Positions 16,688-27,203 of a stretch of 64,000 bases of DNA are shown piece after piece. Each line of letters opens with the position of its first letter. Position 1 is the first letter of the stretch. The position numbers were made by a program, and so were the translations under genes. The stretch lies in contig NZ_JAEQND010000008.1 of assembly GCF_016722765.1 (NCBI RefSeq), positions 1 to 64,000 of the forward strand, read 5' to 3'. The notes below the pieces were generated by a model that worked only from the letters and a program-made list of their open reading frames with translations, did no database searches and had not been told where the DNA came from. This DNA comes from Ramlibacter alkalitolerans (GTDB lineage Bacteria > Pseudomonadota > Gammaproteobacteria > Burkholderiales > Burkholderiaceae_C).

Positions 16688-17593
16688 ATGGCACGCCGCA
16701 TCCCTCCGCTCAATCCGCTGCGCGTGTTCGAGGTCGTCGCCCGGACCGAAAACCTGACGGCCGCCTCGCGCGAACTGCACGTGAGCCAGTCGGCGGTGAG
16801 CCGGCAGATCGCGGTGCTGGAGAAGTACGTGGGCGTCGAGCTGTTCCGGCGCGAGCGGCATGGCGTCGTGCTGACGCGCGCGGGCAAGGACTACGCAGAG
16901 GAGATCGTGCCGGCCTTCGAGGCCATCGCGGCGGCCACCGGGAAGCTGACCAAGGCGAGTGCGCAGGGCAGCCTGCGCGTGCGGACCTACACCACGTTCG
17001 CGGCCAAATGGCTCATCCCGCACCTGCCGGATTTCAAGCGCAGGCATCCGGACATCGACGTGCGGATCTTCAATGCCGTGCCGGATGTCGACTTCGACCG
17101 GGACGCGGTGGACCTCGCGATCCAGTTCGGTGACGGGCACTGGCCGCGCAGCAAGACCGACCTGCTGTTCCACGACGAGATCGAACCCGTGTGCTCGCCG
17201 GCGTACCTGAAGCGGGAGGCCGGGCGCAAGGGACCGGAGGAACTGCTGCGCAAGCGCCTGCTCGTCTCGCAGTACCGGCGCTCGGACTGGGACGACTGGC
17301 TGGCCGCGCATCGACTGCAGGCGCAAGCCGCCCAGGCCGAGCGGATGTCGTTCAGCAGTTCGATCCTGACCTGGCAGGCGGCGCTCGATGGCCTCGGGGT
17401 GGCCATCGGGCAGCCCGCGCTCCTGCGGGCGGAGCTCGATGCCGGCCAGCTCGTTCGCCCCTTCGGCAAACCCTTGAAGCGCGAGAAAGCGCACTACCTC
17501 GTGCGCCCCGAGGTGCAGCGGGAGTCTCGAAAGGTCATGGCTTTCCGGGACTGGTTGCTGGAAAGCGTCGGGCAGGATCGCAATCACATCTGA
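16688..17593 (+). CDS. LysR-family regulator, GcvA-like
   Basis: This 301-residue regulator has the GcvA-type N-terminus RIPPLNPLRVFEVVARTENL and the recognition helix segment LHVSQSAVSRQIAVLE (about residues 30-45). The effector domain contains YTTFAAKWLIPHLPDFKRRHP, also typical of GcvA-like proteins, which in catabolic settings often control adjacent operons. ATG 16688 is chosen over upstream in-frame starts because it begins the domain exactly. It is divergent from the 10-kb catabolic operon and is its probable regulator. The inducer is unknown. Confidence 0.92.
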   Translation: MARRIPPLNPLRVFEVVARTENLTAASRELHVSQSAVSRQIAVLEKYVGVELFRRERHGVVLTRAGKDYAEEIVPAFEAIAAATGKLTKASAQGSLRVRTYTTFAAKWLIPHLPDFKRRHPDIDVRIFNAVPDVDFDRDAVDLAIQFGDGHWPRSKTDLLFHDEIEPVCSPAYLKREAGRKGPEELLRKRLLVSQYRRSDWDDWLAAHRLQAQAAQAERMSFSSSILTWQAALDGLGVAIGQPALLRAELDAGQLVRPFGKPLKREKAHYLVRPEVQRESRKVMAFRDWLLESVGQDRNHI

Positions 17594-17704
17594 ATGCGGC
17601 CCGAGGTGTGGTGGAGGACGTCGCGGACGGGACGTTCTCCGAGCTTCGCACCCTGGGCAATGAACGCTTCCGGACTCGAAGCGGACGTCCGCGGGCAAGC
17701 CCCG

Positions 17705-17745
17705 TTGACAAGGCGCAGCTCGGCGGTCTACCCTTGGTCATACCA
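17705..17745 (+). promoter_or_regulatory. Candidate promoter with FadR/GntR-type operator
   Basis: TTGACA at 17705-17710 is a consensus -35 box; the best -10, TACCCT at 17729-17734, is weak. Directly after it, TGGTCATACCA (17735-17745) is a perfect palindrome matching the FadR-subfamily consensus TNGTNNNACNA. It would cover the transcription start about 50 bp before the isomerase gene, and a FadR-type regulator is the second gene of that operon. Repression released by a pathway metabolite is the natural inference. Confidence 0.6.
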
Positions 17746-17794
17746 CGGTAAGGCAGCGCCGAAGCCGGCTGCAGCATGTCGCGAGAGGCACCCC

Positions 17795-18325
17795 ATGTCC
17801 AGAGACGAATCACGCTCACCCCACGCAATCGCGGTGCCACGCTGGCCGGCGGTCGGCCTGGCGAACGACCACGCCGGATTCCTGCTGAAGGGATTCGTCA
17901 AGGGCGTCCTGGCGCAGCACTGCGACCAGGTCATCGACGTCGGGGCCAACTCGGAATCGCCGGTGGACTTCCCTGATGTCACGCGCCAGGCGATCAACCT
18001 CATTCGCGAGGGCAAGGTCAAGCGCGTGATCCTCGTCTGCGGCACCGGCGCGGGCGCCTGCATCGCGGCCAACAAGATACCGGGCATCCGCGCCGCGGTC
18101 TGCCACGACACGTTCGTGGCACGCCAGGCCGTCGAACACGACGACGTCAACGTGATGTGCATCGGCGCCTGGATCATCGGGCCGCAGGTCGCCCGTGACG
18201 TCATCGAGACCTTCCTCGCCTCCGAATTCAGCACGGAGGAACATTTCCGCCGTCGCGTCGAGAAGCTCGGCGACCTGGAGAGGGAAGCCGCGCGATCCTT
18301 GATGCAGGGGACCCAGCAGGGGTGA
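17795..18325 (+). CDS. RpiB/LacA/LacB-family sugar-phosphate isomerase
   Basis: The 176-residue protein carries the family signatures LANDHAGFLLK (phosphate and ring-opening histidine region), VCGTGAGACIAANKIPGIRAA (catalytic cysteine in CGTG), a CHD motif and NVMCIGAWIIG. Such enzymes interconvert aldose and ketose phosphates, for example ribose 5-phosphate or four-carbon erythrulose phosphates. ATG 17795 follows a GAGAGG site six bases away and is preferred to earlier in-frame starts. It leads an operon with a kinase of the ribokinase family, so phosphorylation followed by isomerisation is likely. It is not certain that ribose 5-phosphate is the substrate. Confidence 0.88.
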   Translation: MSRDESRSPHAIAVPRWPAVGLANDHAGFLLKGFVKGVLAQHCDQVIDVGANSESPVDFPDVTRQAINLIREGKVKRVILVCGTGAGACIAANKIPGIRAAVCHDTFVARQAVEHDDVNVMCIGAWIIGPQVARDVIETFLASEFSTEEHFRRRVEKLGDLEREAARSLMQGTQQG

Positions 18326-18338
18326 GCCGCTTCCCGCG

Positions 18339-19109
18339 ATGACCAAGCCGATCAAGATCACGCATGGAACCGAGGCCAAGGAGGACGGCTTCGACCGCGT
18401 GCTGTCGTTCCTGCGGGGCGAATTGATGTCGGGCCGCGTGAAGGCCGGCGACCGGCTGCTGCCGGAACGCGACCTCGCCAGCGCGCTCGGCGTCAGCCGG
18501 CCGGTCATCCGCGAAGCCCTGACGGCGCTGTCCACGCTGGGAGCGGTGGAGATCCGGCGCGGCTATGGAACGGTGGTCCGCGAGCCGGACTTCACGGCGC
18601 TGGCGGATTACTTCAGCCTCGTCCTCGCCCAGCAGGCGGGCGCGGTGGACGACGTGATGCAAGCCCGCATCGCCATCGAACGCCAGGCGATCCGGCTGGC
18701 ATGCACGCGCGCCCTCGCGCCGGACCTGGACAGGTTGTCGCAGGCCCTGCAGGCGATCAAGGACACGATCGACGACCCCGCGCAAGGCGGTGCAGCGGAC
18801 TTCCACTTCCACTCGATGATCGTGGAGGCCGCACACTCGCCGGCACTCTCCAGCGTCTATGCGGCCGTCGCCAAGCTGCTCCAGGAATCGCACCTGGAAC
18901 GCCGCAAGGTGATCGCCAGCGTCCCGCAGGTGGACGCCTACCTCATCGACCATCACGAGTCCGTGCTGATGGCGATCCGCCGCCGGAATCCGGGTGAAGC
19001 GGATGCGCTGCTGCTGGAACACTTCGAGATCGGCGCCAACCTGCGCGAGGATGCCGGGGCGGCGCCTGCGCCGAAGCGCGCCGCCAAACGCAGCACCCAG
19101 CGGGCATGA
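18339..19109 (+). CDS. GntR-family regulator, FadR subfamily
   Basis: This 256-residue regulator has an N-terminal winged helix (residues about 15-85; LPERDLASALGVSRPVIREAL) and an all-helical FCD effector domain with acid and histidine ligands in ADFHFHSMIVEAAHSP and DHHESVLMAIRRRN. FCD domains commonly bind a metal and a small carboxylate or sugar acid. It is the second gene of the sugar-type operon, 13 bp after the isomerase, and overlaps the kinase start by 4 bp. The operator candidate at 17735-17745 fits its subfamily. Confidence 0.9.
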   Translation: MTKPIKITHGTEAKEDGFDRVLSFLRGELMSGRVKAGDRLLPERDLASALGVSRPVIREALTALSTLGAVEIRRGYGTVVREPDFTALADYFSLVLAQQAGAVDDVMQARIAIERQAIRLACTRALAPDLDRLSQALQAIKDTIDDPAQGGAADFHFHSMIVEAAHSPALSSVYAAVAKLLQESHLERRKVIASVPQVDAYLIDHHESVLMAIRRRNPGEADALLLEHFEIGANLREDAGAAPAPKRAAKRSTQRA

Positions 19110-20029
19110 CTCCTGAAATCGTCGTCTTCGGCAGCATGAACATGGACCTCGTGGTCCGGGTGCCGCGCGCCCCCATCGGAGGCGAGACGCTCCAGGGGCT
19201 GTCGTTCTTCACCAATCCCGGCGGCAAGGGCGCGAACCAGGCGGTCGCCTGCGCTCGCCAGGGCGCTCGCGTCGCGATGGTGGGTTGCGTCGGCGCGGAT
19301 GACTTCGGCAAGACGCTGCGCAATGCACTGGCCGAAGACGGCATCGCCGTCGCGAACGTCCGGAGCGTCGAAGGAAGCACCGGCGTGGCCGTCGTGATGG
19401 TCGACGAAGCGGGTGAGAACCGCATCACGATCGTGCCCGGCGCCAACGACGCGTTGAAGGCAGATCCCGAATCCCTCGACGGGCAATACCTGCTCCTGCA
19501 GTGCGAGGTGCCGATGGCCGAAGTCGTGGCCGCGGCCAGGATCATGCGCGCCAGGGGAGCGACCGTGGTGATGAACCCGGCGCCCGTGTGCCAGCTTCCC
19601 GACGAACTCTGGTCCCTCATCGACCTCCTCGTGATGAACGAGATCGAGGCCGCGGAGCTTTCCGGCCGTCCGGTGCACGACCCTGCCAGTGCGGCGGCGG
19701 CTGCGTACTCGCTTCGCCGGCGGGGGCCATCGACGGCCATCGTGACGCTCGGCAGCCAGGGCGTGGTCGTCGCGGATGATGCCGGCTGCCGCCACTTTCC
19801 CGCGCTGGCGGTGAAGGTGGTCGACACCACGGCCGCGGGCGACACCTTCATCGGCGCAATGTGCGCCGCGCGGGTGGCCGGGCAATCGACCGACGCCGCC
19901 GTGATGCATGGGATCCAGGCGGCCACGCTGTGCGTCACCCGCGCCGGCGCCCAGGCATCGATCCCCCGCCTCCACGAGCTGGGGGATGTGCAGCAGGCGG
20001 CAAGCCCTTCCGCCCTGGCCTGCCCATGA
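19106..20029 (+). CDS. Ribokinase-family carbohydrate kinase
   Basis: This 307-residue PfkB-fold kinase has both family signatures: the N-terminal GG region NPGGKGANQAVACARQGARV (about residues 37-56) and the C-terminal DTTAAGDTFIGAM with the catalytic base Asp246. The start resembles RbsK (VVFGSMNMDLVVRVPRAP). It would phosphorylate a sugar or related polyol with ATP. Being next to an RpiB-like isomerase and a high-affinity importer, it probably acts on the imported substrate. True ribokinase activity is possible, but other pentose or aldonate kinases share these motifs. The ATG overlaps the regulator's stop. Confidence 0.88.
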   Translation: MTPEIVVFGSMNMDLVVRVPRAPIGGETLQGLSFFTNPGGKGANQAVACARQGARVAMVGCVGADDFGKTLRNALAEDGIAVANVRSVEGSTGVAVVMVDEAGENRITIVPGANDALKADPESLDGQYLLLQCEVPMAEVVAAARIMRARGATVVMNPAPVCQLPDELWSLIDLLVMNEIEAAELSGRPVHDPASAAAAAYSLRRRGPSTAIVTLGSQGVVVADDAGCRHFPALAVKVVDTTAAGDTFIGAMCAARVAGQSTDAAVMHGIQAATLCVTRAGAQASIPRLHELGDVQQAASPSALACP

Positions 20030-20709
20030 CCTACAAGTTCGATTTCAGCAGCGTGCTGGCGCAATGGCCGCTGTTCCTGCACGGCGCCTGGCTCACCGTC
20101 AGGTTGTCGGTGGCCGCCACGCTGCTCGGCCTGCTGATCGGAACGCTGTGCGCCATCGGCCGCGGCAGCCAGAACCGGGCCGTGGCGCGCTCCTGCGGGA
20201 TCTACGTCGAGGCGATCCGCAACACGCCCCTGCTGGTGCAGATCTTCCTGGTGTATTTCGGGTTTGCCAGCATCGGCCTGAAGGTTCCCGCCTTCGTCGC
20301 CGCCGTGCTGGCGATGGTCATCAACATCGGCGCCTACACCACCGAGATCATGCGCGCGGGCATCGAGTCGATCCACCGCAGCCAGATCGAGGCCGCCGAG
20401 TGCCTGGCGCTCTCGCGCGCGCAGATCTACTGGCACGTGATCCTGCGGCCGGCGATGGAACGCGTGTATCCCGCGCTCACCAGCCAGTTCGTGCTGCTCA
20501 TGCTGGCCACTTCCATCACCTCGCAGATCTCGGCCGAGGAGCTGACGGCCATCGCCAACCGCGTGCAGTCGGACACCTTCCGCTCCTTCGAAACCTATGG
20601 CGTGGTGGCGGTGTTCTACCTGCTGCTGTCGCTCCTGATGCGCGGCGCCTTCTGGGCCGCCGGCCAGGCGCTGTTCACGCGCCGCCGCAAGCTGGGCACG
20701 CCGCTGTGA
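20026..20709 (+). CDS. ABC importer permease, polar amino acid type
   Basis: The 227-residue membrane protein has about five hydrophobic segments and the HisM/GlnP-type EAA loop EAAECLALSRAQIYWHVILRPA (shown in part). The segment YVEAIRNTPLLVQIFLVYFG is diagnostic of the polar amino acid/opine permease family. It starts at an ATG overlapping the ribokinase stop and ends in a GTGA overlap with the second permease. With that permease, an ATPase and a binding protein it makes a complete importer. The substrate may be a sugar derivative rather than an amino acid, given the operon. Confidence 0.92.
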   Translation: MTYKFDFSSVLAQWPLFLHGAWLTVRLSVAATLLGLLIGTLCAIGRGSQNRAVARSCGIYVEAIRNTPLLVQIFLVYFGFASIGLKVPAFVAAVLAMVINIGAYTTEIMRAGIESIHRSQIEAAECLALSRAQIYWHVILRPAMERVYPALTSQFVLLMLATSITSQISAEELTAIANRVQSDTFRSFETYGVVAVFYLLLSLLMRGAFWAAGQALFTRRRKLGTPL

Positions 20710-21377
20710 ACAACGCCTTCAACGCGAACCACTTCGTGTTCCTGTTGCAGGGGGCCGGCTGGACCCTGGTGCTTTCGCTCATGGCGTTCGTCGGCGGGGG
20801 AGTGGGCGGTTTCCTCGTGGCCCTGTGCCGCATCTCGCCGATGCGCTCACTGCGCTGGCTGTCCACCGGCTACGTGCAGCTGGTGCAAGGCACGCCCCTG
20901 CTGATCCTGATGTTCCTCGCCTACTTCGGCCTGAGCATCGTCGGCCTGAGCCTGCCCGCCCTGGTGGCGGCGGGCCTGGCAATGACGATCTACGTCAGCG
21001 CGTACATCGGGGAGATCTGGCGCGGCTGCATCCAGGCCGTGCCGCGCACGCAGTGGGAAGCCGCCGAGTGCCTCGCGCTGTCTCGCGCGCAGCGCATGCG
21101 GCTCGTCGTGCTGCCGCAGGCCTTGCGGATCGCCACGCCGCCCACCGTCGGCTTCATGGTGCAGATCGTCAAGAACACTTCGCTCGCCTCGGTGGTCGGC
21201 TTCGTCGAACTGGCCCGCGCCGGCCAGGTGGTGAACAACTCCCTTTTCGAACCCTTCCTGGTCTACATGCTCGTCGCCGGTCTGTATTTCCTTCTTTGCT
21301 TCCCGCTGTCGTGGTGGAGCCGGCAGCTCGAACGCCGCCTGCTGGTGGCGCATCGCGTGGAGGTTGCGACGGCATGA
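20706..21377 (+). CDS. ABC importer permease, polar amino acid type
   Basis: This 223-residue partner permease uses a GTG start inside the previous gene's stop codon. It has the family segment YVQLVQGTPLLILMFLAYFG near residue 56 and the EAA loop EAAECLALSRAQRMRLVVLP near residue 118. Four to five membrane spans are visible, ending in VYMLVAGLYFLLCFPLSWW. It overlaps the ATPase gene by 4 bp. A heterodimer with the first permease is expected. Confidence 0.92.
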   Translation: MNNAFNANHFVFLLQGAGWTLVLSLMAFVGGGVGGFLVALCRISPMRSLRWLSTGYVQLVQGTPLLILMFLAYFGLSIVGLSLPALVAAGLAMTIYVSAYIGEIWRGCIQAVPRTQWEAAECLALSRAQRMRLVVLPQALRIATPPTVGFMVQIVKNTSLASVVGFVELARAGQVVNNSLFEPFLVYMLVAGLYFLLCFPLSWWSRQLERRLLVAHRVEVATA

Positions 21378-22099
21378 GCGTGATCACCCTGGAGAACGTG
21401 CACAAGAGTTTCGGTGCGCTGAAGGTGCTCGATGGCGTGAGCTTCAGCGTGAACAAGGGCGAGGTGTTCGCCATCATCGGCCGCAGCGGCTCCGGCAAGA
21501 GCACGGCGCTGCGCTGCATCGACCGGCTGGAGCGCATCGACCAGGGCCGCATCCGGGTCTGCGGCCACGAGGTGAGCGATCCCGGGCTGGACTTGCGCCA
21601 GCTGCGCCTGGACGTCGGCATCGTGTTCCAGAGCTACAACCTGTTCCCGCACCTCACGGCCGCCGAGAACATCGCGCTGGCGCCGCGGCACAGCAAGGGC
21701 AAGACGCGCGCCGAGGCGAAGGAGCTGACCGAGCGCGTGCTGGCGCAGGTGGGCCTGTCCGACAAGGCCGGCAGCTACCCGGAACAGCTTTCGGGCGGGC
21801 AGCAACAGCGCGTGGCCATCGCCCGCTCGCTCGCGATGGAGCCGCAGGTCATGCTGTTCGACGAAGTGACATCGGCCCTGGACCCGCAGCTCACCGGCGA
21901 GGTCCTCAAGGTGATGGCCGACCTGGCCGCCGGCGGGATGACCATGGTGCTGGTGACGCACGAGATGTCCTTCGCCCGCAATGTCGCCACCACCACCCTG
22001 TTCATGCACAAGGGCCGCGTGTGGGAACAAGGCGGCCCCGGCATGTTCGACCGGCCGGAGACGGCGGAACTGCAGCAGTTCCTCGGCTCCGGCCTCTGA
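21374..22099 (+). CDS. ABC importer ATP-binding protein, polar amino acid type
   Basis: The 241-residue ATPase has Walker A GRSGSGKST (about residues 36-44), a Q-loop at FQSYNLFPH, the signature LSGGQQQRVAIARSL, Walker B VMLFDEVTSALDP and the H-loop VTHEMSFAR. Sequence and size match GlnQ/HisP-type subunits. It powers the two permeases that precede it with overlapping reading frames. The binding-protein gene follows after 32 bp. Confidence 0.95.
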   Translation: MSVITLENVHKSFGALKVLDGVSFSVNKGEVFAIIGRSGSGKSTALRCIDRLERIDQGRIRVCGHEVSDPGLDLRQLRLDVGIVFQSYNLFPHLTAAENIALAPRHSKGKTRAEAKELTERVLAQVGLSDKAGSYPEQLSGGQQQRVAIARSLAMEPQVMLFDEVTSALDPQLTGEVLKVMADLAAGGMTMVLVTHEMSFARNVATTTLFMHKGRVWEQGGPGMFDRPETAELQQFLGSGL

Positions 22100-22131
22100 G
22101 AGTTCCCTTCCCGCCAACCACTGGAGACATC

Positions 22132-22938
22132 ATGAGCCCCGAGAGCCTGTTCCGCCGCGCATTGCTGCTGGCCACCCTGTCCACTGCGTTCTTCAGCGCC
22201 CACGCCGACACGCTCGACAACATCCGCGCGGCCAGGAAGATCCGCGTGTCGATCGACCTGGCGGTGCCGCCTTCGGGCATGACCGACGCGAACATGAAGC
22301 CGACGGGCTCGGACTACGACGTGGCCGTGCTGCTGGCCAAGGACCTCGGCGTTGCGCTCGAAGTGGTGCCCACCGTGGGCGCCACCCGCATCCCGAACCT
22401 GCAGACCGGCAAGGCCGACCTCATCATCTCCACGCTGGCCTGGACCCCCGAACGCGCCAAGGTCGTCGACTACTCGATTCCGTACGCGCCGCAGATCTCC
22501 CTGGTGGGCGGCGTGAAGAGCCTCAACGTGAAGAGCATGGCGGACCTGGCAGGCAAGAGCGTCGCAGTCAACCGCAGCACGACGCAGGACAAGGACCTGA
22601 CGGAGAACGCGAAGGGCGCCAACGTGGTCCGCTACGACGATGACGCAGGCGTGATCACGGCGGTGGTGACCGGCCAGGCCGACCTGGTCGGCACGTCCAG
22701 CGCGCTGTTCAAGACCATGCAGGAGAAAGCGCCGCAGCGCCAGCTGGAACAGAAGTTCGTGCTGCGCCTCAACGACCTCGGCATCGGCGTGCGCAAGGAC
22801 GACCCGAAGCTGCTGGCCTGGGTGAACGACTGGGTCAAGAAGAACCATGCCAACGGCAAGCTGAACGAGATCTTCAAGAAGTACCACGGAACCGACATTC
22901 CGAAGGACGTCGTCGAGAAGTGGGTCGCCGCCAAGTAA
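22132..22938 (+). CDS. ABC importer periplasmic binding protein
   Basis: This 268-residue protein has a signal peptide (LFRRALLLATLSTAFFSAHA, cleavage near AHA-D) and the family 3 solute-binding fold: IRAARKIRVSIDLAVPPSGM at the N-terminus and TGKADLIISTLAWTPERAKVVDYS (shown as one continuous motif area around residue 90). ATG 22132 follows GGAGA. It supplies the ABC permeases in the same operon. The ligand pocket cannot be read reliably; the family binds amino acids, opines and some sugar acids. Confidence 0.92.
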   Translation: MSPESLFRRALLLATLSTAFFSAHADTLDNIRAARKIRVSIDLAVPPSGMTDANMKPTGSDYDVAVLLAKDLGVALEVVPTVGATRIPNLQTGKADLIISTLAWTPERAKVVDYSIPYAPQISLVGGVKSLNVKSMADLAGKSVAVNRSTTQDKDLTENAKGANVVRYDDDAGVITAVVTGQADLVGTSSALFKTMQEKAPQRQLEQKFVLRLNDLGIGVRKDDPKLLAWVNDWVKKNHANGKLNEIFKKYHGTDIPKDVVEKWVAAK

Positions 22939-22942
22939 GGCC

Positions 22943-23854
22943 ATGCTGGCCCTGATCGACACCCACCACCACTTCTACGACCCGCAGGCGCACTACTACC
23001 CGTGGCTGAACGATGCGGGCTTTCCCCCGCATCGCTACGGTGACCACGCGGCACTGAAACGGCCGTACCTGCCGGCGGACTACGCGCGCGACACGGCGGG
23101 CGTGAACCTCCTCGGCAGCGTGCACGTGGAGGCCGACTGGGACCCGAAGGATCCGGTGGGCGAGATGCGCTTCATCGCTTCGCTGCGGCAACAGTGCGAC
23201 CTGCCCTCCGTCGCCATCGGGCAGGCCTGGCTGCACCAGCCGGATGCGGCCAGCACGCTGGAGCAGCTCGCCGCCTTCGCCTTCGTGCGCGGCATTCGCC
23301 AGAAGCCGCGCGCCAACGCGGCTCCAGGCGGTCCCCCGGGCGGCATGACGGACGCCGCGTGGCTGCAAGGCTACGCGCGGCTGCAGCCCCTGGGCCTGCA
23401 CTATGAACTGCAGACACCGTTCTGGCACCTGCACGAAGCGGTGCGCGTGGCCACGGACTTCCCGGACACTCGCATCGTCATCAACCATGCCGGCATGCCG
23501 TCCGACCGCAGCGAGGAAGGCTTGCGTGCCTGGCGCACGGCACTGGCCGCAGTGGCCGCGCAGCCCAATGTCGCGATCAAGATCAGCGGCATCGGCGAGG
23601 CGGGCTACCGCTGGCGACCGGACGCCAACCGCCGCATCGTGTGCGAGGTGATCGAGCTGTTCGGCGTGGACCGCTGCATGTTCGGCAGCAACTACCCGGT
23701 CGACAGCCTGTGCGCGCCGTTCCAGAGCATCTTCGAGAACTTCGCCACGTACGTCGCCGATTTCAGTGCGCAGGAACGAGCGCAGCTGTTCGTGGAGAAT
23801 GCGCGGCGCATCTATCGGATCCCGGCGCAGCGCATCGAACAACAACAAGGATAA
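22943..23854 (+). CDS. Amidohydrolase family protein (COG3618 lactonase-like)
   Basis: The 303-residue protein starts MLALIDTHHHFYDPQAHYYPW, where DTHHHFYDP is the metal-binding HxH strand of the TIM-barrel amidohydrolases. Further barrel motifs are VINHAGMPSDRSEEGLRAW and MFGSNYPVDSL, which supplies the last catalytic aspartate region. The layout matches the group of L-fucono-lactonases and 2-pyrone-4,6-dicarboxylate hydrolases. Its position after a sugar importer and before a sugar dehydrogenase suggests lactone hydrolysis. I see no signal peptide, so it is probably cytoplasmic. Confidence 0.85.
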   Translation: MLALIDTHHHFYDPQAHYYPWLNDAGFPPHRYGDHAALKRPYLPADYARDTAGVNLLGSVHVEADWDPKDPVGEMRFIASLRQQCDLPSVAIGQAWLHQPDAASTLEQLAAFAFVRGIRQKPRANAAPGGPPGGMTDAAWLQGYARLQPLGLHYELQTPFWHLHEAVRVATDFPDTRIVINHAGMPSDRSEEGLRAWRTALAAVAAQPNVAIKISGIGEAGYRWRPDANRRIVCEVIELFGVDRCMFGSNYPVDSLCAPFQSIFENFATYVADFSAQERAQLFVENARRIYRIPAQRIEQQQG

Positions 23855-23858
23855 AACG

Positions 23859-25178
23859 ATGAGTGGACGCACGAGCCTCTTCGCCCGCGGCGTGGCCCTG
23901 GTCGGCGAAGCAGCCCTGGTGTGGCGGCGCCGGACGCAAGGCGCCCTGCCGCCGCCGGCGGTGGGCGGCGCTCCGCACATACCGCCGGGGCGGCCCCAGG
24001 GCGCGGTGCCGACGCTGAAGATGCCGACCGCGCGCGGCTGGGCGGCAGGGCAGACGCCTGTCGCGGCGCCTGGACTGGCGGTGAACGCGTTCGCGGCGGG
24101 ACTGAAGCATCCGCGCTGGATCCACGTACTGCCGAATGGCGACGTCACCGTCGCGGAGGCCCTCCTGGAACCCGGCGCCCCGCGGACGGTGTTCGACTGG
24201 GCGAGGATCGAAACGATGCGGCGTGCCGCCGCCATCGGCACCAGCCCGAACCGGATCACCCTGCTGCGCGACGCCGACGGCGACGGCGTCGCGGAAACCC
24301 GCGACACGCTGCTGCAAGGCTTGCGTCAACCCTTCGGCATGGCGCTGGTCGACAGAACGTTCTACGTCGGCAACACGGATGGCGTGCTTGCATTCCCGTA
24401 CACGCCGGGCACGACGCGCATCGAAGCTCCCAGTCGCCCGCTCGCGAAGTTCAAGTCCGGTGGGCACTGGACGCGCAGCCTGCTGGCCGCACCCGACGGG
24501 AGCCGCCTCTACGTCGGCGTGGGATCGCTCACCAACATCGGCGACCTCGGCTTCGAGGTCGAGGAAGGTCGCGCCTGCATCGTCGAACTGGACCTGGCGA
24601 GCGGCGGCCAGCGCACCTTTGCCCACGGCCTGCGCAACCCGGTGGGCATGGCCTGGCACCCGGACACTGGCGAGCTGTGGACCGTGGTGAACGAACGCGA
24701 CGGCCTGGGCGACGAAACGCCTCCCGACTACCTGACTTCCGTGCGCGAAGGCGGCTTCTACGGCTGGCCGTATTGCTACTGGGGCCGCACCGTGGACGAT
24801 CGCGTGCAGCCGCAGGACACCGCGCGCGTGGCGCAGGCGATCACGCCGGACTATGCGCTGGGCGGGCATACCGCCTCGCTCGGCCTGTGCTGGATGCCGC
24901 GCGGGACGCTGCCCGGCTTCGACCAGGACGGGATGGTCATCGGCCAGCACGGCTCGTGGAACCGCAGCGTCCTCAGCGGCTACCGCGTGGTGTTCGTCCC
25001 CTTCGCCAATGGCCGCCCCAGCGGCGAAGCTCCACGCGACATCCTGACCGGCTTCCTCGCGCCCGACGAAACCGAATCCTACGGCCGTCCCGTGGGTGTG
25101 GCGATCGGGCCGGACGGGAAGTCGCTGCTGGTGGCTGACGATGTGGGAGACGTGATCTGGCGGATCGGGAGGGGATAG
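23859..25178 (+). CDS. PQQ-dependent sugar dehydrogenase (glucose/sorbosone dehydrogenase family)
   Basis: The 439-residue protein is a six-bladed propeller of the glucose/sorbosone dehydrogenase family. Typical blade motifs include ITLLRDADGDGVAETRDTLL, FAHGLRNPVGMAWHPDTGEL, SVREGGFYGWPYCYWG and IGQHGSWNRSVLSGYRVVF. Such enzymes oxidise aldoses to lactones with PQQ, usually in the periplasm. The N-terminus is proline-rich with only a short hydrophobic stretch, so export is unclear. No PQQ synthesis genes are in the window. It closes the operon, so lactone formation and hydrolysis by the preceding gene may be linked. It faces glmS convergently. Confidence 0.85.
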   Translation: MSGRTSLFARGVALVGEAALVWRRRTQGALPPPAVGGAPHIPPGRPQGAVPTLKMPTARGWAAGQTPVAAPGLAVNAFAAGLKHPRWIHVLPNGDVTVAEALLEPGAPRTVFDWARIETMRRAAAIGTSPNRITLLRDADGDGVAETRDTLLQGLRQPFGMALVDRTFYVGNTDGVLAFPYTPGTTRIEAPSRPLAKFKSGGHWTRSLLAAPDGSRLYVGVGSLTNIGDLGFEVEEGRACIVELDLASGGQRTFAHGLRNPVGMAWHPDTGELWTVVNERDGLGDETPPDYLTSVREGGFYGWPYCYWGRTVDDRVQPQDTARVAQAITPDYALGGHTASLGLCWMPRGTLPGFDQDGMVIGQHGSWNRSVLSGYRVVFVPFANGRPSGEAPRDILTGFLAPDETESYGRPVGVAIGPDGKSLLVADDVGDVIWRIGRG

Positions 25179-25235
25179 AAAGTCCGTCGCGGCGACGGAA
25201 CACGCCGTCAAATGAATGATCCCAGACCCCGCCCA

Positions 25236-27080
<1,845 letters not shown>

Positions 27081-27157
27081 GGGACCACCTTCTTGGATTC
27101 GATTGGGCGACTTTAGGCGGAGCTGCGTGCAATATGCGTGCTATCTCTCGTTCATCC

Positions 27158-27172
27158 TGCAATACAATTGCA
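27158..27172. promoter_or_regulatory. Palindrome in the glmS/asnC divergent gap
   Basis: TGCAATACAATTGCA has perfect 6-bp arms around ACA. A weaker copy, TGCAATATGCG, starts at 27128, 30 bp or about three helical turns away. AsnC/Lrp proteins bind about 15-bp palindromes in phased arrays, so this is a candidate site for the regulator encoded at 27204 and perhaps for glmS control. Confidence 0.5.
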
Positions 27173-27203
27173 TTTACTTCCCACATAGAAATAACATTTC
27201 ATC

